From the NCBI RefSeq assembly GCF_041583835.1, contig NZ_JBFHFC010000027.1, forward strand, positions 1 to 31,443: a DNA stretch of 31,443 nucleotides. Reading direction: 5' to 3'. The first letter of the stretch is position 1. Each line of letters opens with the position of its first letter. The notes below the pieces were generated by a model. It saw only the letters and a list, made by a program, of their open reading frames with translations. It was not told the DNA's origin and made no database searches. Both the position numbers and the translations under genes were made by a program. This DNA comes from Thiomicrorhabdus sp041583835 (lineage in GTDB: Bacteria > Pseudomonadota > Gammaproteobacteria > Thiomicrospirales > Thiomicrospiraceae). This document shows, one piece after another, positions 22,617 to 30,906 of this stretch.

Positions 22617-23864
22617 ATGAGTGACTTTCGCCACGATGCTTTACATTACCACGAGCTGCCGAAACCGGGAAAACTGGAAACGGCGCTCACCAAACCGTGT
22701 GAAAACCAACGTGATTTAAGTCTGGCTTACAGCCCCGGAGTTGCCGAACCGGTGCGTGAAATCCAAAAAAAACCGGACGACGTTTATCGCTATACCGGTA
22801 AAGGTAATCTGGTCGCAGTCATCTCCAACGGCACCGCTGTCCTGGGCTTGGGGAATACCGGCGCTCTGGCAAGCAAACCGGTAATGGAAGGCAAGGGCAT
22901 GCTGTTCAAACGCTTTGCCAACATTGACGTGTTCGATATTGAAATCGATTGTTCCGATACCGACGAACTGGTGCAAACCATCGCCAACATCGCCCCCACA
23001 TTCGGCGGCATCAATCTGGAAGACATCGCTGCGCCGCAATGCTTCGAAGTGGAAAAAGCCTTGCAGGAAAAACTCGACATCCCTGTGTTTCACGACGACC
23101 AACACGGTACAGCCATCGTTTCCGCCGCCGGACTGTTGAACGCGCTGAAACTACAAGAGAAAACTCTGCGCGATGCCAAAATCGTCTGCGTCGGCGCCGG
23201 AGCGGCGGGCTTGACCTGTATGCATTTACTGATCGAGTTGGGAGCGACTCCCGAGAACATTCTATTGGTGGATCGTACCGGAGTGGTCACGACCGAACGT
23301 AAAGACCTGAACATTTACAAACAACCGTTTGCACGCGATACCGACAAACGCACGTTGGCGGATGCGGTGCAGGATGCGGACGTGTTTTTCGGCGTCTCCG
23401 ACAAAGATATTCTAAGCGTCGATATGCTGATGAGCATGGCGGAAAAACCGATTGTGTTCGCCATGGCAAATCCCGACCCTGAAATTAACCCCAAGCTGGC
23501 ATTGCACGCCCGCAAAGACGTGATTATGGCGACCGGACGCAGCGACTATCCAAACCAGGTCAACAATGTACTCGGGTTCCCTTATATCTTCCGCGGCGCA
23601 TTGGACGTACGCGCCACCGAAATCAACATGCCGATGAAAGTCGCAGCGGTGCACGCTTTGAAAAAACTCGCTCAGACCCACGTGCCTAAAGAGGTCATCA
23701 AAACCTACGGTTTAAACTCGTTGGAATTCGGGCCGGAATACATCATTCCCAAACCCAACGACCCGCGCCTGTTCAACGTGGTTTCCCAGGCGGTCAGTGA
23801 AGCGGCAATCCGCTCCGGCGTCGCCAGACTGCCGATGCACGCAAAAGTGGAAGAATTCATCTAA
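22617..23864 (+). CDS. Malic enzyme, short form without phosphotransacetylase domain
   Basis: This cytoplasmic enzyme oxidatively decarboxylates malate to pyruvate and CO2 with NAD(P). The 415-residue protein matches the catalytic half of MaeB-type enzymes. The Tyr in LAYSPGVAEP (36-45) and Lys in MEGKGMLFK (90-98) are the catalytic pair, DDQHGTA (160-166) binds the metal, and GAGAAG (193-198) is the nucleotide-binding loop. E. coli MaeB has an added C-terminal phosphotransacetylase-like domain that is absent here; the protein ends naturally at VEEFI. NAD versus NADP preference cannot be read with confidence. It may be cotranscribed with the lipoprotein gene 36 bp downstream. Confidence 0.94.
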   Translation: MSDFRHDALHYHELPKPGKLETALTKPCENQRDLSLAYSPGVAEPVREIQKKPDDVYRYTGKGNLVAVISNGTAVLGLGNTGALASKPVMEGKGMLFKRFANIDVFDIEIDCSDTDELVQTIANIAPTFGGINLEDIAAPQCFEVEKALQEKLDIPVFHDDQHGTAIVSAAGLLNALKLQEKTLRDAKIVCVGAGAAGLTCMHLLIELGATPENILLVDRTGVVTTERKDLNIYKQPFARDTDKRTLADAVQDADVFFGVSDKDILSVDMLMSMAEKPIVFAMANPDPEINPKLALHARKDVIMATGRSDYPNQVNNVLGFPYIFRGALDVRATEINMPMKVAAVHALKKLAQTHVPKEVIKTYGLNSLEFGPEYIIPKPNDPRLFNVVSQAVSEAAIRSGVARLPMHAKVEEFI

Positions 23865-23900
23865 ACTAAAACGACTTCGAACAGGCCGGGTGATTTCTTA

Positions 23901-24917
23901 ATGGGTAAAAAGGCAGCGCATCTCAACAAGTTGAATCTAATCTTGGGATTCGGTCTGGCCGTTCTTTTGAACGGTTGCGCGCTGCTTCCTCAATCCGGCG
24001 ATTCAACAACCCTGCCTGCGCTGGACACCCTTTACGACTATATCTTGTTAGACGGCACGACCCAGAAGCCGATTTCCGTTGATGAAATGGCCGATCGGCT
24101 CGTCGACAGCGATGTGGTTTTCATCGGCGAATTCCACGGTAATCACGCGTCGCACCTGCTGGAATCGCAACTTCAAAACGCACTTTACCAACGCAGACCC
24201 AAACAGATATTGTCGATGGAACAGTTCGAACGTCAGCAACAGCCGATTCTAGACCGTTATCTGGACAATGAAATCGGCGAAGCTTATCTGGTCAACGAAG
24301 CCCCGGCCTGGGAGAACTACACGTCATCTTACCGGCCTTTAATCGAGTTCGCGAAACAGCATTTTCTGCCGGTCGTGGCTGCCAATGCACCGACGGACAT
24401 CGTGCGTTGCATCGGTCGTGAAGGTGACAAGTACGTGGAAAAGCTTCCCGGCACCGAACGAAACTGGATTGCGGACGAACCGTTTGCCGACATCCCGAAC
24501 TATGAACAGAAATATCAGAGTTGGATTCAAGAAGTCCGGCACCTTTCGGCCAATGCCGCACTCAAGAGTTATCAAGCGCAGATCGTCCGCGACAACACCA
24601 TGGCCGAGAGTATCTTGCAAGCCTTACGGGACAATCCGGGTTATCAGGTATTGCATCTCAACGGCGCCTTTCACAGCAACGGTCATTTGGGGACGGTCGC
24701 CGCTCTGCACCGCATGGCACCCAACCTTAAAATCAGCGTTATCAGTCCGATCCACACCCTGATGCCTCAGCATCCGATCACCAGTCCGGAAGATTTCAAA
24801 CAAGGCGATTTCATCTATCTTCTACAATCACAGCCAAACAAGTATGTGAGCGCCTCTTACCGCCAGAAAATCATGAAAAGCCTTTTCAAAAACGCCGACG
24901 CTAAACCTTGTCTCTAA
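23901..24917 (+). CDS. ChaN-family (iron-regulated) lipoprotein
   Basis: The 338-residue protein starts with a lipoprotein signal peptide whose lipobox is LLNGC, giving lipidated Cys26 after cleavage. Ala at +2 predicts sorting to the outer membrane. The mature part is a ChaN-like (PF04187) domain with FIGEFHGNHASH (73-84) and LSMEQFERQQQ (104-114) near the start, and HLNGAFHSNGHLGT late in the domain. ChaN of Campylobacter binds heme dimers and is tied to iron uptake; whether this one does is inference. The Shine-Dalgarno is weak (GGGTGA). It follows the malic enzyme by 36 bp, probably cotranscribed. No strong terminator follows, though GCTAAA/TTTAGC can pair around the stop. Confidence 0.85.
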   Translation: MGKKAAHLNKLNLILGFGLAVLLNGCALLPQSGDSTTLPALDTLYDYILLDGTTQKPISVDEMADRLVDSDVVFIGEFHGNHASHLLESQLQNALYQRRPKQILSMEQFERQQQPILDRYLDNEIGEAYLVNEAPAWENYTSSYRPLIEFAKQHFLPVVAANAPTDIVRCIGREGDKYVEKLPGTERNWIADEPFADIPNYEQKYQSWIQEVRHLSANAALKSYQAQIVRDNTMAESILQALRDNPGYQVLHLNGAFHSNGHLGTVAALHRMAPNLKISVISPIHTLMPQHPITSPEDFKQGDFIYLLQSQPNKYVSASYRQKIMKSLFKNADAKPCL

Positions 24918-24997
24918 ACGTTTTTTAGCCTTTGAGATATTTTCCATAATCAAAATGGCGTAATTTGAAAACAGTCTTAAATACTCTGCATAAACAC

Positions 24998-25048
24998 TTG
25001 TAAGCATCCTGTTTACAAATGGATGTTAAGCTTCAGACTTTGAAGCTT
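24998..25048 (+). promoter_or_regulatory. Structured leader of the PAS chemoreceptor gene
   Basis: Two interlocked repeats, TTGTAA/TTACAA (24998-25003, 25013-25018) and CATCC/GGATG (25005-25009, 25021-25025), alternate in pseudoknot order. An 8-bp hairpin (AAGCTTCA, 25028-25035, with TGAAGCTT, 25041-25048) follows and ends 19 bases before the start codon. It may control translation or be a protein site. Confidence 0.4.
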
Positions 25049-25067
25049 GCAACCAACAAGGGCAACG

Positions 25068-26783
25068 ATGTTCTGTACAAACTATAAAAGTAAAATCCGA
25101 CAAATCGAATCCGAACTGCAACACGACCAATCCATTCTCAGCGCATTAAACCGCGTCATGGCGGTGATTGAATTCGATCTTCAAGGACAGGTTCTGGAAG
25201 CCAACGAAAACTTCCTGAACACCCTTGGATACCGGAAAGAGGAAGTGATCGGCCAACATCATCGCCTGTTTGCAAAACACGATTATGCAAACAGTCCCGA
25301 ATACCAAGACTTCTGGGAAAAATTACGCCGCGGCGAATTCCAAGCCGGGAGAATCGAACGCCTGAATAAAAACGGCCAGGTACTCTTCCTGGAAGCCAGC
25401 TACAATCCGATTTTGGACCGTAACGGCCAGGTGACTAAAGTCGTCAAATTCGCCACCGACATCACCGCACAAGTGACCCGAGAAAATGAAGCACAGTCGC
25501 AGATTGACGCCATCAACCGCGTTATGGCGGTCATCGAGTTTGACCTTGAAGGCAATATCCTTCATGCCAATGACAACTTTCTACAGGCAATGGGTTATCG
25601 ACTTGATGAAATTGTCGGCCACCACCATAAAATGTTCGTCACCCCCGAATATAGAAATTCGTCGGAATACCAAAAGCTGTGGAAAGACCTTGCGGCCGGA
25701 AAACACTTTTCAGGCACCATCAAACGACTCGACAAACACGGCAACGCCATTTGGTTGGAAGCCAGCTACAACCCGATTTTCGATAGCGACGGCCAAGTTT
25801 ACAAAGTTGTGAAATACGGTACGGACGTCGGCAACAACGCCAATATGAAACTATTGCAAAACGTCGTGGAAGACGCGACTGAAGTGCTAACGGGATTTGC
25901 TCGAGGCGACCTGTCCTCGCGTATGGGACAGCACCTTAAAGACAATGAGGATTCACTGTTTCGCAACGCCATAGACGCGCTGTCAAACGCAACCGTTAAC
26001 ATGTCCGAACGCTTGAACCAAGTGATCGTAAACGCTTCGACAGCGGCCGCCGTCGTCAATCAGGCAACCTCTGATGTGGCGGAAAGCGCAGAGCATTTAA
26101 GTCGCCGCATTAACGAACAGGCCGTGGCCGTGGAACAAACCAGCCAGACCATGCTGACAATGAACGAAGCGGTTCAGACCAATACTGAAAACGCCCAGCA
26201 GGCGTCAAAGGTCGCCGCTCAGGTACAGCAGAAATCACAACAAGGCACGCGAGTAATGAATGAGACGATTGAAGCCATGCATGCCATTCAAAACTCCAGC
26301 CATGAAATTTCCGAGATTATTACCTTAATCGACGGCATCGCTTTTCAGACCAACTTGCTGGCCTTGAATGCGGCGGTAGAAGCCGCTCGTGCGGGAGAGC
26401 ATGGAAGAGGCTTTGCGGTCGTGGCGGGAGAAGTGCGTGCTTTGGCGCAAAAATCGGCGGAAGCGGCCAAGAATATCAAAAACCTGATTGAAGTGACGGT
26501 AGAACGCGTCGAACAGGGCAATACTTTAGCCACGAATTCCGGACAGGTTCTTGAAGAAATCAATCAGGCGGTACTCAGTGTCAGCGGTATGATTGACCAG
26601 ATTGCACAGGCCTCGACTCAGCAATTTGAAAGCATTCGTCAGGTACATCAGGCGGTGAGCCAGATCGACGAGGCTACCCAACAAAACACGACCCTGGTCG
26701 AGGAAACCGCCAATTCGTCAAAAAGCCTATCCGAACAGGCCTTAATACTGAATCAGGAAATGGCCTATTTCAAAATCAAGTGA
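25068..26783 (+). CDS. Soluble double-PAS methyl-accepting chemotaxis protein (BdlA-like)
   Basis: The 571-residue protein has no transmembrane segment, so it is a cytoplasmic sensor. Two very similar PAS domains (26-134 and 148-256) share MAVIEFDL, the GYR core and LEASYNPI. A HAMP-like linker (258-312, GFARGDLSSRM) and the chemoreceptor signalling coiled coil (313-571) follow, with the conserved tip near 421-450 (GIAFQTNLLALNAAVEAA). The PAS pattern matches BdlA of Pseudomonas aeruginosa, which controls biofilm dispersal, and related redox or oxygen sensors. I choose the ATG at 25068 with AAGGG 7 bases upstream; an in-frame TTG at 25047 lies inside a hairpin and has no Shine-Dalgarno. Monocistronic, with its own terminator. 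Confidence 0.92.
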   Translation: MFCTNYKSKIRQIESELQHDQSILSALNRVMAVIEFDLQGQVLEANENFLNTLGYRKEEVIGQHHRLFAKHDYANSPEYQDFWEKLRRGEFQAGRIERLNKNGQVLFLEASYNPILDRNGQVTKVVKFATDITAQVTRENEAQSQIDAINRVMAVIEFDLEGNILHANDNFLQAMGYRLDEIVGHHHKMFVTPEYRNSSEYQKLWKDLAAGKHFSGTIKRLDKHGNAIWLEASYNPIFDSDGQVYKVVKYGTDVGNNANMKLLQNVVEDATEVLTGFARGDLSSRMGQHLKDNEDSLFRNAIDALSNATVNMSERLNQVIVNASTAAAVVNQATSDVAESAEHLSRRINEQAVAVEQTSQTMLTMNEAVQTNTENAQQASKVAAQVQQKSQQGTRVMNETIEAMHAIQNSSHEISEIITLIDGIAFQTNLLALNAAVEAARAGEHGRGFAVVAGEVRALAQKSAEAAKNIKNLIEVTVERVEQGNTLATNSGQVLEEINQAVLSVSGMIDQIAQASTQQFESIRQVHQAVSQIDEATQQNTTLVEETANSSKSLSEQALILNQEMAYFKIK

Positions 26784-26816
26784 GAACGCCTACCCACTAA
26801 AATCCCTTATAAAATT

Positions 26817-26857
26817 TTTACCGGCAACGATTCAAAATCTTGTCGGTAAAGTTTTAT
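26817..26857 (+). terminator. Rho-independent terminator of the PAS chemoreceptor gene
   Basis: An 11-bp stem with one G-U pair (26817-26827 with 26840-26850) is extended inside by GATT/AATC (26829-26832, 26836-26839) with a CAA loop. GTTTTATTT follows. It lies 33 bp after the stop codon. Confidence 0.8.
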
Positions 26858-26877
26858 TTCATTACGTCGATACAGGT

Positions 26878-26883
26878 TATATT
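26878..26883 (+). promoter_or_regulatory. Candidate -10 element upstream of motA
   Basis: TATATT is the best -10 in the 224-bp gap before motA, with no convincing -35. A near-palindrome centred on GTTAAC (about 26908-26924) lies further down. No sigma-28 consensus (TAAA, 15 bases, GCCGATAA) is found. Confidence 0.3.
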
Positions 26884-27007
26884 AGACAACTACATCAGCG
26901 AACCAGGCCGTTGTTAACAAACGGTAAAACACCTTGAAGACTTTCGCTGACCCTGTAACAGCTCCGCCTTTGACAATCAATGGCCGGGCCAAAACGTAGG
27001 ATAGATA

Positions 27008-27805
27008 ATGCGCATTTCCTTCTCCGCTTTAATGGGATTCTTCCTCGGCCTGGGGCTTTTCGCTCTGGCGGTGTACGTCAACACCGAAAACTACCTGATG
27101 TTTTTCAGCCTTTCCAGCCTGTTGATGGTCTTCGGCGGCACTCTGGCGGTGGCGATGATCTCGTTCGAAGGGCGTAACGTATTGCTTGCCTTCCGTGAAA
27201 TTCTGGCGACGCTGGCAAGCAACCGCGTCGACCCGAGAAAACTCTACGAAGACGTCGGAACCTTGATTGATTGGGCGCAAATCATCCGTCGAGAGAGTTT
27301 GAGAAAACTGGAAAACACCGTCGCGCTTTCGGCCGAAGACGACAAGAACTTTCTCGGCCAATCGTTCATCTACCTGCTGTCCGGTTACCGCGGCGAAAAA
27401 CTGCGCGTCTTGCTGCAAAACGTCCAGCAGTCGATCTACGAACGTAAAATGGTTCAATCCAAAGTACTGATGACAATGGCTTCGGCCGCACCGGCCTTCG
27501 GTATGATCGGAACCTTGGTCGGTCTGGTCATCATGCTCAACAACATGAACGGCGACCCGTCGAAAATCGGAGCCGGATTGGCGGTTGCTTTATTGACCAC
27601 CTTATACGGCGTCTTAATGGCCCAGTTGATTTTCAAACCGGCTGCTCGTAAAGTCGAACACAAACAAGACCTGGAAGCCTACCGTAACAAAGTCCTGACT
27701 GAAGGCGTGGTACTGCTTTCCGAAGGCGTTTCACCGTCTCATATCGAAGACGCTATGAATGCGTTTTTGGAACCCAACTACCAATTCAGCAGAGCGGTTC
27801 GCTGA
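27008..27805 (+). CDS. motA: Flagellar motor stator protein MotA/PomA
   Basis: With MotB this inner-membrane protein forms the ion channel that drives flagellar rotation. The 265-residue protein has four transmembrane helices (about 5-24, 28-53, 152-178 and 187-209) and a cytoplasmic loop (54-150) that contacts the rotor FliG. The conserved helix 3 sequence SAAPAFGMIGTLVGLV with Pro162 and helix 4 GAGLAVALLTTLYG are typical of the PomA/short MotA group. Which ion is used (H+ or Na+) cannot be decided from this. AGGA stands before the ATG. The stop overlaps the motB start (TGATG). Confidence 0.94.
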   Translation: MRISFSALMGFFLGLGLFALAVYVNTENYLMFFSLSSLLMVFGGTLAVAMISFEGRNVLLAFREILATLASNRVDPRKLYEDVGTLIDWAQIIRRESLRKLENTVALSAEDDKNFLGQSFIYLLSGYRGEKLRVLLQNVQQSIYERKMVQSKVLMTMASAAPAFGMIGTLVGLVIMLNNMNGDPSKIGAGLAVALLTTLYGVLMAQLIFKPAARKVEHKQDLEAYRNKVLTEGVVLLSEGVSPSHIEDAMNAFLEPNYQFSRAVR

Positions 27806-28599
27806 TGGCCTCGCCAAACACACCGAACAATCCGTCAAACCCGCTCAATCCGGGAAATCCTAATGCGCCTCTCCAGCCGTCCATCGAGATTCAGGAGCTG
27901 TTGATGCAGAAGCATCAGGCGGAAATCAAGGCGAGCAAGGACAAGAAAAAACCTTCCGACGAAAACGACAGCGACTGGCTGATTACCTATGCGGATGCCG
28001 TCACCATCCTGCTGGCTTTTTTCGTACTGATCTTTTCGGTTTCCGAAATCCGCCAATCCAAGTTCGAAGATTTGAATCAGTCGCTGGGGCAGACCCTGCT
28101 TAAAAAGGAGACCGTTAAAAACCCGCTGAAAGATCTACAAAGTTCTTTGGCCGGGGTGCTTAACGCTTACGATATCAGTCCGATCGATGCGGTAACGGTT
28201 TCCGACAACACCCTTAAACTCGACCTGCCGGGAGAACTCCTGTTCGGCACGGGATCGACCGACTTGGGCGAAACCTCGGCCAAACTCTTGGCGGACGTCG
28301 CCGCCAGAATCAAGGCGTTTCCGTTTAAGAATTACAGTATTGAAATCGAAGGTCATACCGACGACGTGCCAATCAGTACGGTGCGATTCCCGTCCAACTG
28401 GCAGCTCTCTTCCGGGCGAGCGATTTCGGTACTGCAAGTCTTCTTTGCCGCCGGTATCGACAAAAACCGCCTGAAAGCGATCGGTTACGCCGACACCCGC
28501 CCCAAGCGGCCTAACCGCAACCAGTACGGCGAACCGATCCCCGAAAACCAGGCTCAAAACCGCCGGGTTGAAATCGTCGTTTCAAAAATACTGAATTAA
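27805..28599 (+). CDS. motB: Flagellar motor stator protein MotB/PomB
   Basis: MotB anchors the stator to peptidoglycan and carries the ion-binding aspartate. The 264-residue protein begins with an unusual Asn/Pro-rich cytoplasmic segment (3-25, repeated NxP), then a basic stretch, one transmembrane helix (about 58-79) with the essential Asp64 in WLITYADAVT, the plug region, and an OmpA-like peptidoglycan-binding domain (about 140-262; EIEGHTDDVP, NWQLSSGRA, NRRVEIVV). The start overlaps the motA stop by one base, so translation is coupled. No terminator is seen before the convergent peptidase gene 25 bp away. A lone OmpA-domain protein would lack the N-terminal YAD helix, so the assignment is firm. 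Confidence 0.95.
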   Translation: MASPNTPNNPSNPLNPGNPNAPLQPSIEIQELLMQKHQAEIKASKDKKKPSDENDSDWLITYADAVTILLAFFVLIFSVSEIRQSKFEDLNQSLGQTLLKKETVKNPLKDLQSSLAGVLNAYDISPIDAVTVSDNTLKLDLPGELLFGTGSTDLGETSAKLLADVAARIKAFPFKNYSIEIEGHTDDVPISTVRFPSNWQLSSGRAISVLQVFFAAGIDKNRLKAIGYADTRPKRPNRNQYGEPIPENQAQNRRVEIVVSKILN

Positions 28600-28624
28600 A
28601 AACCGTTACCGACGATTTAGCCCA

Positions 28625-29626
28625 CTAGGGCAAATACAGATAATACAATCCGGGGCGCAGACTTAAAGCACTGTCCAGAATCGGTGCTTTCAGCAAGCCC
28701 ATCGACACCGGCGGCGTCAAGGATTCCACGTTCGGCGAATACACCGAAGCGTTCGGATTCTTCTGGTAACGGTATGTCACGACATTGCACTTCTTCTCGC
28801 CGCCCAATTCACAAGCCGCTTGCGTCGCTTCGGATAGATACCCCAAAGAATCCACCAGACCGACCTGCTTGGCCGCTTCTCCGGTATAGATTCTTGCCGT
28901 TTTGACCTCTTGCATCTGCGCATCCGTCAACTTGCGGTTTTTCTGCACAATAGCGTAAAAACGCAGAGCCATCTCGTCGACCAGGTTTTGGAACAAGGCT
29001 TTGTCTTGATCGTTAGCGGCGCGGAAAGGCGACCCCATATCCTTGCTTTCGCCGGTTTTATAGACGTTCACGCCGACACCGATTTTTTCCATCGTACCGG
29101 AAATATCGGGCGTCATCGAAATCACCCCGACCGAACCGGTCACCGTGGTCGGATGCGCCTGAACGTGATCGCCCGCCATAGAAATGTAATAGCCGCCCGA
29201 TGCCGCAATATCCATCATCTGTACATAAACTTTCTTGCCGGTACGCTCTTTAAAAGCCAATAATTCATGGTAAAGAATGTCGCTGGCGGTAACGCCGCCG
29301 CCGGGCGTATTGATTTTAAGCAACACGGTTTTGATCTGTTCGTCGTCCTCGGCCTTTTTCAGCTGCATCAATACCGAATCCAGCAAGCTCGGCGCTTTGC
29401 CCAACAAGCCGTCTTTAGGCTGGTCGCTGATGGTGCCGTTGATCTCGACCAGCAACACTTTGGCTTTAGCCCCCTCGGTCTCTTCCACCACCTGTTCTTT
29501 AAACGGCTTGTCGTAAGACGGCCCAAGCTTGATGGTGGCGCATCCGCTCAACAACAGCAGATTCATGACCAAAAAGGTTAGACCCGTCCATTTTGCCATT
29601 AACGTTAAATTCCCCGAATTACGCAT
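28625..29626 (-). CDS. sppA: S49-family signal peptide peptidase (SppA type) with lipoprotein signal
   Basis: This serine protease of the SppA 36K type degrades cleaved signal peptides or other membrane peptides. The 333-residue protein has the catalytic Ser143 in DIAASGGYYIS and the general base Lys195 in GESKDMGSPFR, with NTPGGGVTASD before them; both are intact. Unusually the N-terminus is a lipoprotein signal ending LLLSGC, giving lipidated Cys29 rather than a plain anchor helix. The ATG at 29626 has a GAGGA Shine-Dalgarno at good spacing; ATG at 29599 with GGGGAA is an alternative that would still give the lipobox. It lies 67 bp after ldhA on the same strand and converges on motB. Confidence 0.9.
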   Translation of the reverse strand: MRNSGNLTLMAKWTGLTFLVMNLLLLSGCATIKLGPSYDKPFKEQVVEETEGAKAKVLLVEINGTISDQPKDGLLGKAPSLLDSVLMQLKKAEDDEQIKTVLLKINTPGGGVTASDILYHELLAFKERTGKKVYVQMMDIAASGGYYISMAGDHVQAHPTTVTGSVGVISMTPDISGTMEKIGVGVNVYKTGESKDMGSPFRAANDQDKALFQNLVDEMALRFYAIVQKNRKLTDAQMQEVKTARIYTGEAAKQVGLVDSLGYLSEATQAACELGGEKKCNVVTYRYQKNPNASVYSPNVESLTPPVSMGLLKAPILDSALSLRPGLYYLYLP

Positions 29627-29693
29627 CCCGTGTTCCTCTATTTTCTACCGGCCGAAACCGATTTCGAATTCATTGTAAGATCGCATGAAACCT

Positions 29694-30683
29694 TTATACC
29701 TTAACCTCGTTCAGTAAAACTTCTTCCGCTAGATAGGCGCGAATATTATCTACCGTGGTTTCGGCAATGTGGCTTAACGCCTCTTGAGTGAAGTAGGCCT
29801 GATGACCCGTAATCAAAACATTATGGAAGGTCAGCAAACGCTCGAACAGGTCGTCCTGAATAATCTCGCAGGAATGATCTTCAAAGAACAAAGCCCCCTC
29901 TTTCTCATAAACATCCATACCCAAATAGCCGATTTTTCGGGATTTCAATCCATCGATAAGCGCTTCGGTATCCATCAGGGCACCGCGTCCGGTGTTAATC
30001 AGCATGACTCCGCGCTTCATTTTGGCAATGGTTTCCGCATTGACGATATGATCGGTTTGCGGCGTCAGCGGACAGTGCAACGAAATGATGTCCGAGCTCG
30101 CCCAGATCGTTTCGAGTTCGACCTGTTCAATACCCAGCTGCCCACACGCCGTGCACTCGTAAGGGTCGTACACCAACACCCGACAGCCGAACGCCTTTAG
30201 CATCTTACCCACCAGACGGCCGATCTTACCGGCTCCGATAATGCCCACGGTTTTGCCGTGCATGTCAAACCCCAACATGCCGTTGAGCGAAAAATTTCCT
30301 TCACGAACGCGGTTATAGGCTCGATACAGCTTACGGTTCAACGCCAACATCAAACCGACGGTGTGTTCCGCCACGGCATAGGGCGAATAGGCCGGAACCC
30401 GAACCACCCGAATGCCCAAATCTTGAGCGGTCTGTAAATCGACATGATTGAAACCGGCGCAACGCAGTGCCAGCAATTTGGTTCCGCCCTCGGCCAGCTG
30501 TTGCAGAACCGGCTTGTCCAGGCGATCGTTGACGAACACACTGACCACTTCGGCACCGTGGGCACTCGGCACGGTATTCAAATCCAATGCAGCCTCGAAA
30601 TAAACCACATCCCACTCCGGGTCTAAAGTCCGGCACAAGGCCTGTTTATCATAGAGCTTACTGCTATACACCACGACTTTCAT
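29694..30683 (-). CDS. ldhA: D-lactate dehydrogenase (fermentative type)
   Basis: This NAD-dependent enzyme of the D-2-hydroxyacid dehydrogenase family reduces pyruvate to D-lactate. With the start at 30683 it has 329 residues, the same length as E. coli LdhA. The substrate segment RCAGFNHVD (74-82), Rossmann loop GAGKIG (150-155), catalytic Arg233 (NTGRG), Glu262 and His294 (TGHQAYFT) are present. The frame stays open to 30761, but MKVVVYSSK is the normal family beginning and has GGA 7-8 bases upstream. A -10-like TATGAT and a perfect 12-bp palindrome AAAACCGGTTTT (30760-30771) lie upstream. It may run on into sppA. Other 2-hydroxyacids cannot be excluded as substrates. Confidence 0.92.
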   Translation of the reverse strand: MKVVVYSSKLYDKQALCRTLDPEWDVVYFEAALDLNTVPSAHGAEVVSVFVNDRLDKPVLQQLAEGGTKLLALRCAGFNHVDLQTAQDLGIRVVRVPAYSPYAVAEHTVGLMLALNRKLYRAYNRVREGNFSLNGMLGFDMHGKTVGIIGAGKIGRLVGKMLKAFGCRVLVYDPYECTACGQLGIEQVELETIWASSDIISLHCPLTPQTDHIVNAETIAKMKRGVMLINTGRGALMDTEALIDGLKSRKIGYLGMDVYEKEGALFFEDHSCEIIQDDLFERLLTFHNVLITGHQAYFTQEALSHIAETTVDNIRAYLAEEVLLNEVKV

Positions 30684-30759
30684 ACTCAATTCCAATTCGT
30701 TCTGATCAATACTGCGTTCTATCATATCCCGAATCCGCCTGACGGCGAATCTCAAACAC

Positions 30760-30771
30760 AAAACCGGTTTT
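30760..30771. promoter_or_regulatory. Palindrome upstream of ldhA
   Basis: AAAACCGGTTTT is a perfect 12-bp palindrome 77 bp before the ldhA start codon, a suitable place for a regulator site. A short inverted repeat (ATTCGCC/GGCGGAT on the minus strand, about 30733-30750) lies between it and the gene. The remainder of the 223-bp gap holds only the terminator described next. Confidence 0.35.
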
Positions 30772-30833
30772 ACGGATAAAAAAACAGCTTAGTCTACCCA
30801 CCTAACAACCGATTTTTTCTCGCCGTAAAACTA

Positions 30834-30870
30834 AAAAAGCACGATATCAAATAACAATATCGTGCTTTTT
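30834..30870 (-). terminator. Rho-independent terminator of the TRAP binding-protein gene
   Basis: A perfect 14-bp stem (30834-30847 with 30857-30870) with a 9-base loop ends in T6 on the minus strand. It lies about 37 bp past the stop of the gene at 30907. Confidence 0.88.
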
Positions 30871-30906
30871 AATATCACCCTCTTGCCGGTATGAAGAGGT
30901 TAGCTG

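Noticed and set aside
25047..25067. TTG start giving the PAS chemoreceptor seven extra residues
   Set aside because: It overlaps the right arm of a hairpin and has no ribosome site; ATG at 25068 has AAGGG at good spacing.
28620..28631. GCCC-ACTA-GGGC hairpin between motB and sppA as a terminator
   Set aside because: Only 4 bp, overlaps the sppA stop codon, and has no T-run on either strand.
30684..30761. 26-residue N-terminal extension of D-lactate dehydrogenase
   Set aside because: The family begins at MKVVVYSSK; with that start the length equals E. coli LdhA, and the extension would cover the promoter region.
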